From contig NZ_JAACFU010000004.1 in the NCBI RefSeq assembly GCF_029051725.1, positions 1-64,000 on the forward strand: a stretch of DNA of 64,000 nt, read 5' to 3'. Made by a program: the position numbers and the translations under genes. Shown one piece after another: positions 24,571 through 33,375 of the stretch; position 1 is the stretch's first letter; each line of letters opens with the position of its first letter. The notes under the pieces are model-generated. The model was not told the origin of the DNA and did not search any database. It worked only from the letters and a program-made list of their open reading frames with translations. Source of the DNA: Bradyrhizobium sp. CSS354. GTDB lineage: Bacteria; Pseudomonadota; Alphaproteobacteria; Rhizobiales; Xanthobacteraceae.

Positions 24571-25746
24571 CTAGTGCGTCAATTCCTTCATCGCACCCTC
24601 GAGCCCCTCGATCGTGATCGGATACATGCGGTTGGCGAAGATGCGTTTGATGATCGTGGTGGATTCCGAATAATCCCAGTGCTTCTGCTGCACAGGGTTG
24701 AGCCACACCGAATGCGGATAGGTGCGGATGATGCGGTCGAGCCAGACCGAGCCGGGCTCCTCGTTGACGTGCTCGACCGAGCCGCCGGGCACCATGATCT
24801 CGTAGGGCGACATCGATGCGTCGCCGACGAACACGATCTTGTAGTCGTGCGGGTATTTATGCAGCACGTCCCAGGTCGGGGTGCGGTCGGTGAAGCGGCG
24901 CTTATTCTGCTTCCACACGCCTTCATAGAGGCAGTTGTGGAAGTAGAAATACTCCATGTGCTTGAACTCGCTCTTCGCAGCCGAGAACAACTCCTCGACC
25001 TGCTCAATATGCGCGTCCATCGAGCCGCCGATATCGAAGAACACCAGCAGCTTCACCGCGTTGCGGCGCTCGGGGCGCATGTGCACGTCGAGATAGCCGT
25101 GATTGGCGGTCTCGCGGATGGTGGTGTCGAGATCGAGCTCGTCAGGCGCGCCGGTGCGCGCGAACTTGCGCAGGCGGCGCAGCGCCACCTTGATGTTGCG
25201 GATGCCGAGCTCGACATTGCCGTCGAGATCTTTGAACTCGCGCTTGTCCCACACCTTCACGGCGCGGTTGTTGCGGTTCTTGTCCTGGCCGATGCGGATG
25301 CCTTCGGGATTGTAGCCGTGGGCGCCGAACGGCGAGGTGCCGGCCGTGCCGATCCACTTCGAGCCGCCCTGATGCCGGCCCTTCTGCTCCTCGAGGCGCT
25401 TCTTCAGGGTCTCCATGAGCTTGTCCCAGCCCATGGCCTCGATCTGCTTCTTCTCTTCGTCCGTCAGGTATTTCTCGGCGAGCTTCTTCAGCCACTCCTC
25501 GGGGATCTCGGCCCCCTCCATGGCGTCGAGCAGGCTTTCCAGCCCCTTGAAGACGGTGCCGAAGACGCGGTCGAACTTGTCGAGGTTGCGCTCGTCCTTC
25601 ACCAGCGAGGTGCGCGAGAGATAGTAGAAATTCTCGAGCGAGTAGTCCGCGAGGTCAGCGTCGAGCGCCTCCATCAGCGTGAGGTATTCGCGCAGCGTCA
25701 CGGGGACCTGCGCATCGCGCAGAGAAGTGAAGAATTGCAGGAACAT
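24571..25746 (-). CDS. VWA-domain protein (CoxE-like)
   Basis: The product is 391 residues. The N-terminal part (MFLQFFTSLRDAQVPVTLRE) and a middle region with charged helices precede a von Willebrand A-like domain. That domain starts VKLLVFFDIGGSMDAHIEQV; the MIDAS motif DxGxS reads DIGGS and therefore keeps the metal-binding Asp and Ser. FVGDASMSPYEI and the ends VWLDRIIRTYP and VWLNPVQQKHWDYSES follow. CoxE-type proteins work with MoxR ATPases as chaperone pairs that insert metals or activate enzymes. A MoxR gene is at 26207, but on the other strand. Confidence 0.88.
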   Translation of the reverse strand: MFLQFFTSLRDAQVPVTLREYLTLMEALDADLADYSLENFYYLSRTSLVKDERNLDKFDRVFGTVFKGLESLLDAMEGAEIPEEWLKKLAEKYLTDEEKKQIEAMGWDKLMETLKKRLEEQKGRHQGGSKWIGTAGTSPFGAHGYNPEGIRIGQDKNRNNRAVKVWDKREFKDLDGNVELGIRNIKVALRRLRKFARTGAPDELDLDTTIRETANHGYLDVHMRPERRNAVKLLVFFDIGGSMDAHIEQVEELFSAAKSEFKHMEYFYFHNCLYEGVWKQNKRRFTDRTPTWDVLHKYPHDYKIVFVGDASMSPYEIMVPGGSVEHVNEEPGSVWLDRIIRTYPHSVWLNPVQQKHWDYSESTTIIKRIFANRMYPITIEGLEGAMKELTH

Positions 25747-25869
25747 GGGTGACAGATTGCCCGTCGGGCGGCGAACGTCAAGGGGCGGAGGCCATCGCTC
25801 TGCGCTGGACCGGGAGGCTTTTTGCTCTAGAATTGACGGTCTCACGGGGTTGTTTTGGGGACGTTTGCA

Positions 25870-26115
25870 ATGGGAATTCTCGCAGCGCTCATCATTGGCG
25901 CGATCGCAGGCTGGCTTGCCGGCAAGATTGTCCATGGGGCGGGATTTGGGCTGATCGGCAACATCGTCGTCGGCATCATCGGTGCGCTCGTGGCGAGCTG
26001 GATTCTGCCTCAGCTGCACATCCAGCTCGCAACCGGCACGGCCGGGGCCATCGTGGATGCCACGATCGGCGCGGTGATTGTGCTCGTCATCCTTTCGCTG
26101 ATAAAACGGGTCTGA
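25870..26115 (+). CDS. GlsB/YeaQ/YmgE family membrane protein
   Basis: The product is 81 residues with three transmembrane segments: MGILAALIIGAIAGWLAGKI, FGLIGNIVVGIIGALVASWI and GAIVDATIGAVIVLVILSLI. The GxIAGWLAGKI and GNIVVGIIGA motifs define the GlsB/YeaQ transglycosylase-associated family, linked to general stress. A gggg stretch lies a few bases before the ATG at 25870. It lies between the divergent VWA and MoxR genes. A hairpin follows its stop. Confidence 0.93.
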   Translation: MGILAALIIGAIAGWLAGKIVHGAGFGLIGNIVVGIIGALVASWILPQLHIQLATGTAGAIVDATIGAVIVLVILSLIKRV

Positions 26116-26131
26116 AAGCCTGACCGAACCA

Positions 26132-26158
26132 GGAACGGCCGCCATGCGCGGCCGTTCC
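26132..26158. terminator. Hairpin after the GlsB gene
   Basis: The arms ggaacggccg and cggccgttcc are perfect reverse complements (10 bp) around a seven-base loop. It lies 16 bases after the GlsB stop and 48 before the MoxR start. No T-run follows, so it may be a weak terminator or a processing site. Confidence 0.5.
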
Positions 26159-26206
26159 CATGTCGCGACCGGGGCATGCCGGGACGACGATCAACAAGGA
26201 CGCGCA

Positions 26207-27049
26207 ATGAAATTTACCGGCACTAAGGACTACGTTGCGACCGACGATCTCAAGGTCGCGGTCAATGCCTCGATCGTGCTGGAGCGCCCGCTGCTCATCA
26301 AGGGCGAGCCCGGCACCGGCAAGACGGTGCTGGCGGAGGAAGTGGCGAAGGCGCTGAGCGCCCCGCTTCTGACCTGGCACATCAAGTCCACCACCAAGGC
26401 ACAGCAAGGCCTTTACGAATACGACGCGGTGTCGCGCCTGCGCGACAGCCAGCTCGGCGATGCGCGCGTGTCCGACATCAAGAACTACATCAAGCGCGGC
26501 AAGCTGTGGGATGCCTTCACCGCCGAGCAGCGCCCGGTGCTGCTGATCGACGAGATCGACAAGGCCGACATCGAATTCCCGAACGATCTTTTGCTCGAAC
26601 TCGACCGCATGGAATTCCATGTCTACGAGACCGGTGAGACCATCAAGGCCAAGCAGCGCCCGATCATGATGATCACCTCCAACAACGAGAAGGAGCTGCC
26701 GGACGCGTTCCTGCGCCGCTGTTTCTTCCACTACATCAAGTTCCCCGACGCCGATACCATGACCCGGATCGTCGATGTCCACTTCCCCGGCATCAAGAAG
26801 CGGCTGGTCGAGGAAGCCTTGCGCATCTTCTTCGAGATCCGCGAGGTGCCCGGCTTGAAGAAGAAGCCGTCGACCTCGGAGCTGCTCGACTGGCTCAAGC
26901 TGCTGCTCAACGAAGACATGAGCGTCGAGCAGTTGCGCGAGCGCGATCCGCGCAAACTCATTCCGCCGCTGCACGGCGCGCTGCTCAAGAACGAGCAGGA
27001 CGTGCATCTGTTCGAGCGGCTGGCGTTCCTGAGCCGGAGAGAAGTGTAG
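26207..27049 (+). CDS. MoxR-family AAA+ ATPase
   Basis: The product is 280 residues with Walker A GEPGTGKTVLAEE (around residues 33-45), Walker B LLIDEIDKAD, sensor-1 MITSNNEKELPDAFLRRC and an arginine finger in the FLRRC region. This is the MoxR/CbbQ/NorQ group, which remodels client proteins together with a VWA partner to insert cofactors. The VWA/CoxE gene at 24571-25746 is the obvious partner. The client is unknown; none of the usual carbon-monoxide-dehydrogenase, methanol-dehydrogenase or Rubisco genes lies nearby. The ATG at 26207 follows caagga. Confidence 0.92.
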   Translation: MKFTGTKDYVATDDLKVAVNASIVLERPLLIKGEPGTGKTVLAEEVAKALSAPLLTWHIKSTTKAQQGLYEYDAVSRLRDSQLGDARVSDIKNYIKRGKLWDAFTAEQRPVLLIDEIDKADIEFPNDLLLELDRMEFHVYETGETIKAKQRPIMMITSNNEKELPDAFLRRCFFHYIKFPDADTMTRIVDVHFPGIKKRLVEEALRIFFEIREVPGLKKKPSTSELLDWLKLLLNEDMSVEQLRERDPRKLIPPLHGALLKNEQDVHLFERLAFLSRREV

Positions 27050-27083
27050 GTTCGAGCGCACTCCGCTGCCGCCCCACCTTCCG

Positions 27084-27189
27084 GTGTCATTCCCCGCGAA
27101 GGCGGGGAATCCAGTACGCCGCGGCTTCTCGACTCAATCATAACCGCCTCTGGAATACTGGATCGCCCGGTCAAGCCGGGCGATGACAC
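27084..27189. repeat. Intergenic repeat element, about 106 bp, copy B
   Basis: This is the reverse-orientation relative of 4784-4886. It runs gtgtcattccccgcgaaggc, then ccagtacgccgcggcttctc, then ctggaatactggatcgcccg and ends gggcgatgacac. The ends are complementary hairpins. It lies in the gene-free stretch 27050-27458. Confidence 0.8.
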
Positions 27190-27216
27190 GGAGAGTATGG
27201 CTCACTCTCTCCACCT

Positions 27217-27296
27217 CGTCATTGCGAGCGCAGCGAAGCAATCCAGGCTGCCTCCGCGGAAAGATACTGGATTGCTTCGCTGCGCTCGCAATGACG
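27217..27296. repeat. Palindromic repeat, cgtcattgcgag family
   Basis: It begins cgtcattgcgagcgcagcga and ends gctgcgctcgcaatgacg. The complementary inner arms are gaagcaatcca and tggattgcttc. It is the same family as 787-873 and 29733-29817. The remaining bases to 27458 show no gene or obvious signal. Confidence 0.9.
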
Positions 27297-27458
27297 GAGC
27301 AAGGGCGAGCATCGCCTTCTCCAACTCGCGCTTCAAATCGCCAGGAGGCGCACGAAGGTCACGTGAGATGGGCCTCGGCTCTGCAGCGCACGGCTGCACC
27401 GGACGATGCTTCGCATCGCCGGGGAAGCGCTGCGCTGCGTCCGGGGCACGAGACCTTG

Positions 27459-29105
27459 CTACGCCACCGCGGCGTCCGGTACACGCGCGGCTTCCATTGG
27501 CTGCTTGCCGCGGATGAGGTCCGAGGCGCGGTCGGCGATCATCATGGTTGAGGCATTGAGGTTCGCCGAGATCATGCGCGGCATCACCGACGCATCGATC
27601 ACGCGGAGGCCTTGCAATCCGTGGACGCGGAGCTTGTCGTCGACCACCGCCCAGGTGGAATCCGCCGGGCCCATGCGGCAGGTGCAGCCGGGGTGGAAAG
27701 TGGTGGTGCCGCGCTCGGTGGCGGCGGCCAGGAACTCGTCGTCGGTGTTGATGTTGGGTCCAGGGAAATCCTCGTAGGCGTAATAGGGCGACAGCGGCGC
27801 ACTCTTCAAAAGCCTGCGCGCGAGCTTCATGCCGCCCACGATGACGCGACGGTCGAGCTCGGCGTCGAGATAATTGGTCTGGATGATCGGCGGCGCGAAC
27901 GGATCAGACGAACGGATGCGGACATAGCCGCGGCTCTCGGGGCGCTGCTGCCAGGAGGCCACCGTCATGCCGGGCTCGTCTTCGAGCTGGCCCTGCACGC
28001 CTTCCTTGTAGCTCGCAGGCGTAAAGGTGAGCTGGAGGTCGGAGCTGTCCGCGCTCTCGCCGGAGTGCCAGAAGCAATAGACCATGGTCGGCGACAGTGA
28101 GAGGAGGCCTTTGCGCGCCGTCGCCCATTTCATGGCCTCGACCCAGAGACGCCAACCGCGACGAAGCTCGTTGATGGTCCTGATGTCTTTGACGCGGGCG
28201 ACCGTACGCGGGGCGTAATGATCTTGCAGGCCTTCGCCGACCGGCAGCGCGTGACGCACGGCGATGCCGTGGGCGCCCAACAAATCCGGCGAGCCGATGC
28301 CGGAGAGCTGCAAGAGCTGCGGCGAATTATAGGTGCCGCCGGAGAGGATCACTTCCTTGTTGGCGCGGACTTCGATCGGCGTGCCGCCACTACCGCCCTT
28401 CGTGTAGCGCACGCCGACGGCGCGCTTGCCCTCGAAGATGATCTCGGTCGCATGCGCGTGGGTGTGGACATGGACGTTCGGACGCTTCATCGCGGGCTTG
28501 AGAAACGCGGTGGCGCCGGAGACGCGCAAGCCCTTGTCGATGGTGCGCTGGCAGTAGGAGACGCCTTCCTGGGTCTTGCCGTTGTAGTCGGGGTTGCGCG
28601 GAATGCCGAGGCTCACCGCGCCTTCCATGAAGGCTTCGCAAAGCGGATCGCGCCAGTTCATGGTGGTAACCGTGAGATTGCCATCGCGGCCGCGATAAAT
28701 GTCCTCGCCCTCGCCGACGCGTTTCTCCAGCCGCCGGAAGTAGGGCAGCACGTCGGCATAGCCCCAGCCGCGATTGCCCATCTGCGCCCAGGTGTCGAAA
28801 TCCATGCGCTGGCCGCGATTGTAGATATGGCCGTTGATCGAGGACGAGCCGCCGAGAGTCTTGCCGCGCGGCGCATAGATGCTGCGCCCGCCGGTCCAGG
28901 GCCCGACCTCCTGCTGGTAGGCCCAGTTGATGCTCTTCATGTGGAAGGTCTTGATGAAGCCGGCCGGCAGATGGATGTAGGGATGCCAGTCGCTCGGGCC
29001 CGCCTCGAGCACGCAGACGCTGGTAGCGGGGTCTTCGCTCAGCCGGCTGGTGAGCACGCAACCGGCGGAGCCCGCGCCGACGATCACATAATCAAATCTG
29101 TCCAT
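27459..29105 (-). CDS. GMC-family FAD-dependent oxidoreductase
   Basis: The product is 548 residues, a full-length glucose-methanol-choline oxidoreductase. The FAD motif GAGSAGCVLTSRLSE is at residues 10-24, the GMC signature GKTLGGSSSINGHIY around 82-96 and the second signature GTYNSPQLLQLSGIG around 260. The catalytic His lies in FHPGCTCRMG and the second catalytic position in SANLNAS, which has Asn where many relatives have His or Asn. It oxidises a primary alcohol or sugar to an aldehyde or acid. The substrate is unknown. It follows the GNAT gene by 16 bases and probably forms an operon with it. Confidence 0.93.
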   Translation of the reverse strand: MDRFDYVIVGAGSAGCVLTSRLSEDPATSVCVLEAGPSDWHPYIHLPAGFIKTFHMKSINWAYQQEVGPWTGGRSIYAPRGKTLGGSSSINGHIYNRGQRMDFDTWAQMGNRGWGYADVLPYFRRLEKRVGEGEDIYRGRDGNLTVTTMNWRDPLCEAFMEGAVSLGIPRNPDYNGKTQEGVSYCQRTIDKGLRVSGATAFLKPAMKRPNVHVHTHAHATEIIFEGKRAVGVRYTKGGSGGTPIEVRANKEVILSGGTYNSPQLLQLSGIGSPDLLGAHGIAVRHALPVGEGLQDHYAPRTVARVKDIRTINELRRGWRLWVEAMKWATARKGLLSLSPTMVYCFWHSGESADSSDLQLTFTPASYKEGVQGQLEDEPGMTVASWQQRPESRGYVRIRSSDPFAPPIIQTNYLDAELDRRVIVGGMKLARRLLKSAPLSPYYAYEDFPGPNINTDDEFLAAATERGTTTFHPGCTCRMGPADSTWAVVDDKLRVHGLQGLRVIDASVMPRMISANLNASTMMIADRASDLIRGKQPMEAARVPDAAVA

Positions 29106-29121
29106 GGTGCCTCGGCCGCCT

Positions 29122-29715
29122 CTAGCGCGGCTTGTCGTTGAGTTGATAATTCAAATGCGTTCGCACCGTCGGCCATTCGGCCGCGGTGATGCTGTAGACC
29201 ACCGTGTCGCGTAGCGTGCCGTTCGGCGCGACTTGGTGGCTGCGCAGGATGCCGTCCTGCTTGGCGCCAAGACGCTCGATGGCGCGGCGGCTCTGGTGAT
29301 TGAAGAAGTGGGTGCGGAATTCCACCGCGATGCAGTCCAGGGTTTCGAAGGCGTGGGTGAGCAGCAGCAGCTTGCACTGCGTGTTGAGCGGACCGCGCTG
29401 CGCGCTCTTGCCATACCAGGTCGAGCCGATCTCGACGCGGCGGTTGGCGGCATCAATGTTCATATAGGTCGTCATGCCCACGATTTTGCCGCTGCCATCG
29501 AGCACGGTGAAGGGGAGCATCGAGCCCGCGGCCTGAAGACCGAGCCGGCGGTCGATTTCCTTGCCCATGTTGTCCGGCGTCGGAATCGCGGTGTACCAGA
29601 TGGTAGAGAGCTCGCCGTCCTTCACGGCCTCGATCAGCCCCTCGCGGTGCTGATGCGACAGCGGTTCCAGACCGGCATGCTGTCCGCGCAGGGTGATGGG
29701 ATCAGGCCAGGGCAT
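29122..29715 (-). CDS. GNAT family N-acetyltransferase
   Basis: The product is 197 residues. It has the RimJ/RimL-like layout: LEPLSHQHREGLIEAVKDGE, the strand KIVGMTTYMNIDAANRRVEI, GSTWYGKSAQRGPLNTQCKL (acetyl-CoA pyrophosphate loop region), VEFRTHFFNHQSRRAIERLG, and AKQDGILRSHQ. Such enzymes acetylate protein N-termini, amino-glycosides or small amines. The ATG at 29715 is preceded by ggagagagtttcaa. Immediately downstream is the GMC oxidoreductase, suggesting a shared transcript. Confidence 0.9.
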   Translation of the reverse strand: MPWPDPITLRGQHAGLEPLSHQHREGLIEAVKDGELSTIWYTAIPTPDNMGKEIDRRLGLQAAGSMLPFTVLDGSGKIVGMTTYMNIDAANRRVEIGSTWYGKSAQRGPLNTQCKLLLLTHAFETLDCIAVEFRTHFFNHQSRRAIERLGAKQDGILRSHQVAPNGTLRDTVVYSITAAEWPTVRTHLNYQLNDKPR

Positions 29716-29732
29716 TTGAAACTCTCTCCTTT

Positions 29733-29817
29733 GTCATTGCGAGGAGCGAAGCGACGAAGCAATCCATACTGTCACCGCGGACGCATTCCTGGATTGCTTC
29801 GCTTCGCTCGCAATGAC
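29733..29817. repeat. Palindromic repeat, gtcattgcgag family
   Basis: It begins gtcattgcgaggagcgaagc and ends gcttcgctcgcaatgac; the inner arms gaagcaatcca and tggattgcttc are complementary. It separates the SMP-30 gene from the GNAT gene on the same strand. Confidence 0.9.
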
Positions 29818-29832
29818 GGTCACTAGCACCGT

Positions 29833-30759
29833 TTATTTGTTTAGGAAATTGAGAGGCAATCCGCCGCGCGGCCAGTCCATGGCGATCAGCTCGCCCTTGC
29901 CTGAGAGCGTGATGTAGGCGGTCTTCAGCTCGGGGCCGCCGAAGGCGATGTTGGTGGTGACGCGGTCGCCGGTCGGCACCTGCTCGACCAGGGTACCGTC
30001 AGGCGCGATCACCGAGATGCAGCCGGAGACGAGGGTGGCGACGCAGACATTGCCGTTCGCTTCGACCGCCAGCGAGTCGAACATCTGGTAGCCGCCGAGG
30101 CCGCAGATCGGTTTGCCCCGCTCGCCGCGATAGATCACATCGCGCGGCTTGAGCGTGCCGGGCGCGGAGAGCTCGTAGGCCCAGAGCCGACCGGTGGGCG
30201 TCTCCGCGATGTAGACGGTGGCCTCGTCCGGCGACAGGCCGATGCCGTTCGCCGGCAGTATGCCGTGCACGACCTCGACGATCTCCTTCATGCCAGGCTT
30301 GAGATAGTACATGCCGCCGACGTCCATCTCGCGTGCGCGGCGCTTGCCGAGATCGGAGAACCAGAGGCCGCCCTGCTTGTCGAACACCAGATCGTTCGGC
30401 CCCCGCAGATCGTGCTCGCCGCAACTGGTCACGACGGTTTCGATCTGGCCGGATTGCAGATCGACGCACTGGATCGAGCCGCCGAGGTAATCGTCGGGCT
30501 GCGGACCCGGCATGACCATGTTGCGGGTCGGGATCCAGGAGAAGCCGCCATTGTTGCAGATGTAGATCTTGCCGTCGGGGCCGAGGGCTGCGCCGTTCGG
30601 GCCGCCCGGCATCTTCGCGACGATCTCCTTGCGGCCGTCGGGATGGATCCGGGTCAGGCGCTGGCCACGGATTTCCACCAGCACCACCGAGCCGTCCGGC
30701 ATCACGACCGGCCCTTCGGGAAATTCGAGGTCGGTGGCGAGAACGCGGACGTTGGACAT
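29833..30759 (-). CDS. SMP-30/gluconolactonase family protein
   Basis: The product is 308 residues, a six-bladed propeller. Metal-ligand blocks are FPEGPVVMPDGSVVLVEI (the first Glu), GGPNGAALGPDGKIYICNNG, LRGPNDLVFDKQGGLWFSDL (Asn) and ANGIGLSPDEATVYIAETPT (Asn and Asp). The pattern is that of calcium-dependent lactonases that open sugar lactones. The ATG at 30759 follows a strong gggaggg. The neighbouring GMC oxidoreductase and enolase-superfamily gene support a role in oxidation of a sugar or uronic acid. Confidence 0.92.
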   Translation of the reverse strand: MSNVRVLATDLEFPEGPVVMPDGSVVLVEIRGQRLTRIHPDGRKEIVAKMPGGPNGAALGPDGKIYICNNGGFSWIPTRNMVMPGPQPDDYLGGSIQCVDLQSGQIETVVTSCGEHDLRGPNDLVFDKQGGLWFSDLGKRRAREMDVGGMYYLKPGMKEIVEVVHGILPANGIGLSPDEATVYIAETPTGRLWAYELSAPGTLKPRDVIYRGERGKPICGLGGYQMFDSLAVEANGNVCVATLVSGCISVIAPDGTLVEQVPTGDRVTTNIAFGGPELKTAYITLSGKGELIAMDWPRGGLPLNFLNK

Positions 30760-30894
30760 GTGGGGACCCTCCCGGCTGCTTGTTATGACTTGCACGGGAT
30801 GTCCGGCACGGGCCCCACACGCAAGATTGCCTGCGGTTATGACAAAGTCGCCGGGGCTTGCCAAGCAAGCGGGATGGTATGCCAGCGTTGCACG

Positions 30895-31728
30895 CTAATC
30901 TCGCACGGGTATCCAAATCTCCAGGCCGCCATTGCCGGTGGCGGGATCGAATTTCTCGTCGTAGCGCTCGAAGTTCGGCGCATCGGCAGCCTTCAGGCCG
31001 GAGGCCGGCAGCCACTGATTCCAGATCGCGTTGACGGTGCGCCTGATCGAGGCGACGTGGTCGGCGTGGGTGAACACCGCATAGCGCTGCTCGGGGATAC
31101 GGATGCGGCCGAAGCGGCGCGGCAGCTCGGAGAAATCGTCGACCTCGACGCCGGCGATGTAGTCGAAATTGCCGGCATCGTCGCCGTTGCAGCAGACGCC
31201 ATAGGCGACCGATCCAACGCGCACGGGAATGTCGGCGACCTCCTGGTGGAAGCGCTGCCACAGTCCAGGAATGGCCGCGCCGTTGTCGCAGGAGATGCGC
31301 TCGTTGATGCCTGCGACGAGGAAGGCCTTTGTGGTTTCGAAGCGCGGGACGGCGAGTTTGTCTGCGATGGTTGAATCCATGAGGATCGGCTCCTGAAGCT
31401 TGAGATGGCCGGTGCATTGCGCGGCCCGCACCGCTTCGGGCGTGGTGCCGAACTGGTCGCGGAACGCGCGGGTGAATGCTTCGTGCGAGCCGTAATCTGC
31501 CTCCAGCGCCAGCGACAGGATGTCCGGCGCGCCGTTCGCAAGACTGCGCGCCGCTTCGGTCAGCCGCCGCGCGCGCACGTACCGCATCACCGGCAGCCCG
31601 GTGGCTGCGGCAAACGCGCGCACGATGTGGAACCGCGACACGCCCGATATCGTAGCGATCTCGTCGAGCGTCATCGGCTCGGCCAGATGGCTCTCGACAT
31701 ACCAGAGCGCGCGCTGGGCTGGGTTCAT
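30895..31728 (-). CDS. AraC-family regulator with GyrI-like effector domain
   Basis: The product is 277 residues from the ATG at 31728 (286 if the ATG at 31755 is used). Unusually for AraC proteins the DNA-binding part is N-terminal: ATISGVSRFHIVRAFAAATG and DYGSHEAFTRAFRDQFGTTP are the two helix-turn-helix units. The C-terminal 150 residues (EPILMDSTIADKLAVPRFET to GGLEIWIPVRD) form a GyrI-like/SOUL-type ligand-binding domain, as in Rob and many drug-sensing regulators. It sits just upstream of SMP-30 on the same strand, and next to a divergent enolase-superfamily gene. Confidence 0.92.
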   Translation of the reverse strand: MNPAQRALWYVESHLAEPMTLDEIATISGVSRFHIVRAFAAATGLPVMRYVRARRLTEAARSLANGAPDILSLALEADYGSHEAFTRAFRDQFGTTPEAVRAAQCTGHLKLQEPILMDSTIADKLAVPRFETTKAFLVAGINERISCDNGAAIPGLWQRFHQEVADIPVRVGSVAYGVCCNGDDAGNFDYIAGVEVDDFSELPRRFGRIRIPEQRYAVFTHADHVASIRRTVNAIWNQWLPASGLKAADAPNFERYDEKFDPATGNGGLEIWIPVRD

Positions 31729-31905
31729 GGCGTTTCTCGTTCGAAGCGCGACCATGATGCACCGAAGTCCGCGGGTTTCGCTTGATCGGTGTTGCGGTCC
31801 CGCAAGAGGATAACGCCGGAGCAGCCACTGGCAACGTCCGGGCGTTCATGGCTACACTCGGGACATCCTTGAAACCGCTCACCAGAAAGCAGGAGGAACC
31901 GCGTC

Positions 31906-33009
31906 ATGAAAGTCACCGACGTGCGGGCGCACCATATCCGCATCCCCTATGACGCCGGTGTCGCGAGCTTCCGCCAAGGCGCCTCGGCGATCACCGCCCT
32001 CGACATGGTGATGGTCGAGGTCAGCACCGACGCCGGGCTGACCGGCTGGGGCGATGCCTTCGCCTATGTCTGCCCCCGCACCACGCGCAGTGCCGTCGAT
32101 GAAATGATCGCACCGCAGGCCCGTGGGCTGGAAGTTCCCGATGCCGCCGGGATTCCGGCGGTGATGGAGCAAATCCAGCGCAATCTGCATCTGTTCGGGC
32201 GTTACGGCATCACCATGTTCGCGATCTCCGGGCTCGACATCGCGCTGTGGGACCTCGCCGCCAAGGTCAAGGACGTGCCGCTGCACCGCCTGCTCGGCGG
32301 CACCAGACGCCCGGCCATTCCGGCCTATGCGAGCCTGTTGCGGATCGGTTCGCCCGACAACATCGCTGCCGAATGCAAGAAGGCGCTCGCGCTCGGCTAT
32401 GGCGCCATCAAGCTGCACGAGACCACGGCACCGGCGGTGTTTGCCGCGCGCGCGGCGATCGGGCCCGGCATTCCGCTGATGGTGGACATGAACTGCCCGC
32501 TGTCAGGCGAAGAGGCGATCGCGTTCGCCAGGACATGCCGCGACGCGCAGCCGATGTTCCTGGAGGAGCCGGTCTGGCCGCCGGAGCATTTTGCGGCGCT
32601 CGCCGAGGTCCGCAGCAAGGGCGGGCTCGGCGTCGCTGCCGGCGAGAACGCCTGCACGGAATATCAATTCCGCCAGATGATGGATGCGGGCGCGGTCAGC
32701 CACGCCCAGCCGTCGGTGATCAAGGTCGGCGGCATCACGGAATTTCTGAAGGTTGCGGCGCTCGCAGATCGGCTCGGCGTCAAGATCGTTCCGCACTCCC
32801 CATATTTCGGCCCCGGCCTGCTGGCGACCTTGCATCTCCTGGCGGGGCGCGGCGACGGGTTGGTGGAGATGTTTTACCTCAAGCGCGAGGCCTGCCTCTG
32901 GGGCGGCCGCGCCGATGTCGATGCTACCGGCCATGTCGCGGTGCCGACCGGACCTGGACTCGGCTATGAGCCCGACCGCAGCGTGATGGAGCGATATCGC
33001 GTCGCCTGA
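31906..33009 (+). CDS. Mandelate racemase/muconate lactonizing enzyme family protein
   Basis: The product is 367 residues, starting behind a strong aggagg. The enolase-superfamily metal ligands align at Asp194 (MVDMNC), Glu220 (FLEEP) and Glu247 (AGENA). Catalytic bases match Lys169 (IKLHE) and His297 (VPHSPYF), almost the mandelate-racemase numbering. The N-terminal cap domain (residues 1-120) sets specificity. It abstracts a proton alpha to a carboxylate, so it is likely a sugar-acid dehydratase or racemase. It is divergent from the AraC/SMP-30 group and plausibly co-regulated. Confidence 0.92.
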   Translation: MKVTDVRAHHIRIPYDAGVASFRQGASAITALDMVMVEVSTDAGLTGWGDAFAYVCPRTTRSAVDEMIAPQARGLEVPDAAGIPAVMEQIQRNLHLFGRYGITMFAISGLDIALWDLAAKVKDVPLHRLLGGTRRPAIPAYASLLRIGSPDNIAAECKKALALGYGAIKLHETTAPAVFAARAAIGPGIPLMVDMNCPLSGEEAIAFARTCRDAQPMFLEEPVWPPEHFAALAEVRSKGGLGVAAGENACTEYQFRQMMDAGAVSHAQPSVIKVGGITEFLKVAALADRLGVKIVPHSPYFGPGLLATLHLLAGRGDGLVEMFYLKREACLWGGRADVDATGHVAVPTGPGLGYEPDRSVMERYRVA

Positions 33010-33018
33010 GCGCGGCGC

Positions 33019-33375
33019 CTATTTCGCCGCATCCTTCGGCGGCGGCGCATCCTGTTTCTTCTTCACATCCTCCGCGGCCTTCGCCTGCGCGGCCTGGAGA
33101 TCGCCGAGCATCTTCTGCAAGCCGGCCACGGTCGTCTTCAACGCATCGATCTGGCGCCCCGCGGCATCCAGCTTCTGCTGGTGATCGAGGTTCAGCTTGG
33201 TGATAGTCTTCTGGAGGAAGTCGACGTTGCTCTGGAGGCAGCTGGTGCGGCGCTCCATGGTCTTCTCGACGGTGCAGATCTCGATGCCGGGCACGTCCTG
33301 CGCGCGGACCGGCGCAATCGCCAGCGTAGCGAGCAGCAACATCGCGAAACAGACGCCGGCGCTTCGAAGCAGCAT
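33019..33375 (-). CDS. Exported coiled-coil protein of unknown function
   Basis: The product is 118 residues with a signal peptide (MLLRSAGVCFAMLLLATLAI then APVRA-QD). The mature protein has two Cys (EICTVEK, TSCLQSN) and then a long heptad-like helix (VDFLQKTITKLNLDHQQKLD to LQAAQAKAAEDVKKKQ), predicted to form a coiled coil. A Pro/Ala/Lys tail ends it. A cgaggaa site precedes the ATG. Periplasmic scaffold or structural role is inferred only. The family is not recognised. Confidence 0.75.
   Translation of the reverse strand: MLLRSAGVCFAMLLLATLAIAPVRAQDVPGIEICTVEKTMERRTSCLQSNVDFLQKTITKLNLDHQQKLDAAGRQIDALKTTVAGLQKMLGDLQAAQAKAAEDVKKKQDAPPPKDAAK

Noticed and set aside
24574..25752. A 392-residue plus-strand frame over the VWA gene
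   Set aside because: Antisense shadow of the VWA protein gene.
27217..27296. tRNA or structured RNA suspected from the long hairpin
   Set aside because: It is a simple palindromic repeat seen several times; no cloverleaf or CCA-type features.
29999..31882. A 627-residue minus-strand frame overlapping SMP-30 and AraC genes
   Set aside because: It is in a different frame from two well-supported genes on the same strand and is Arg-rich shadow sequence.
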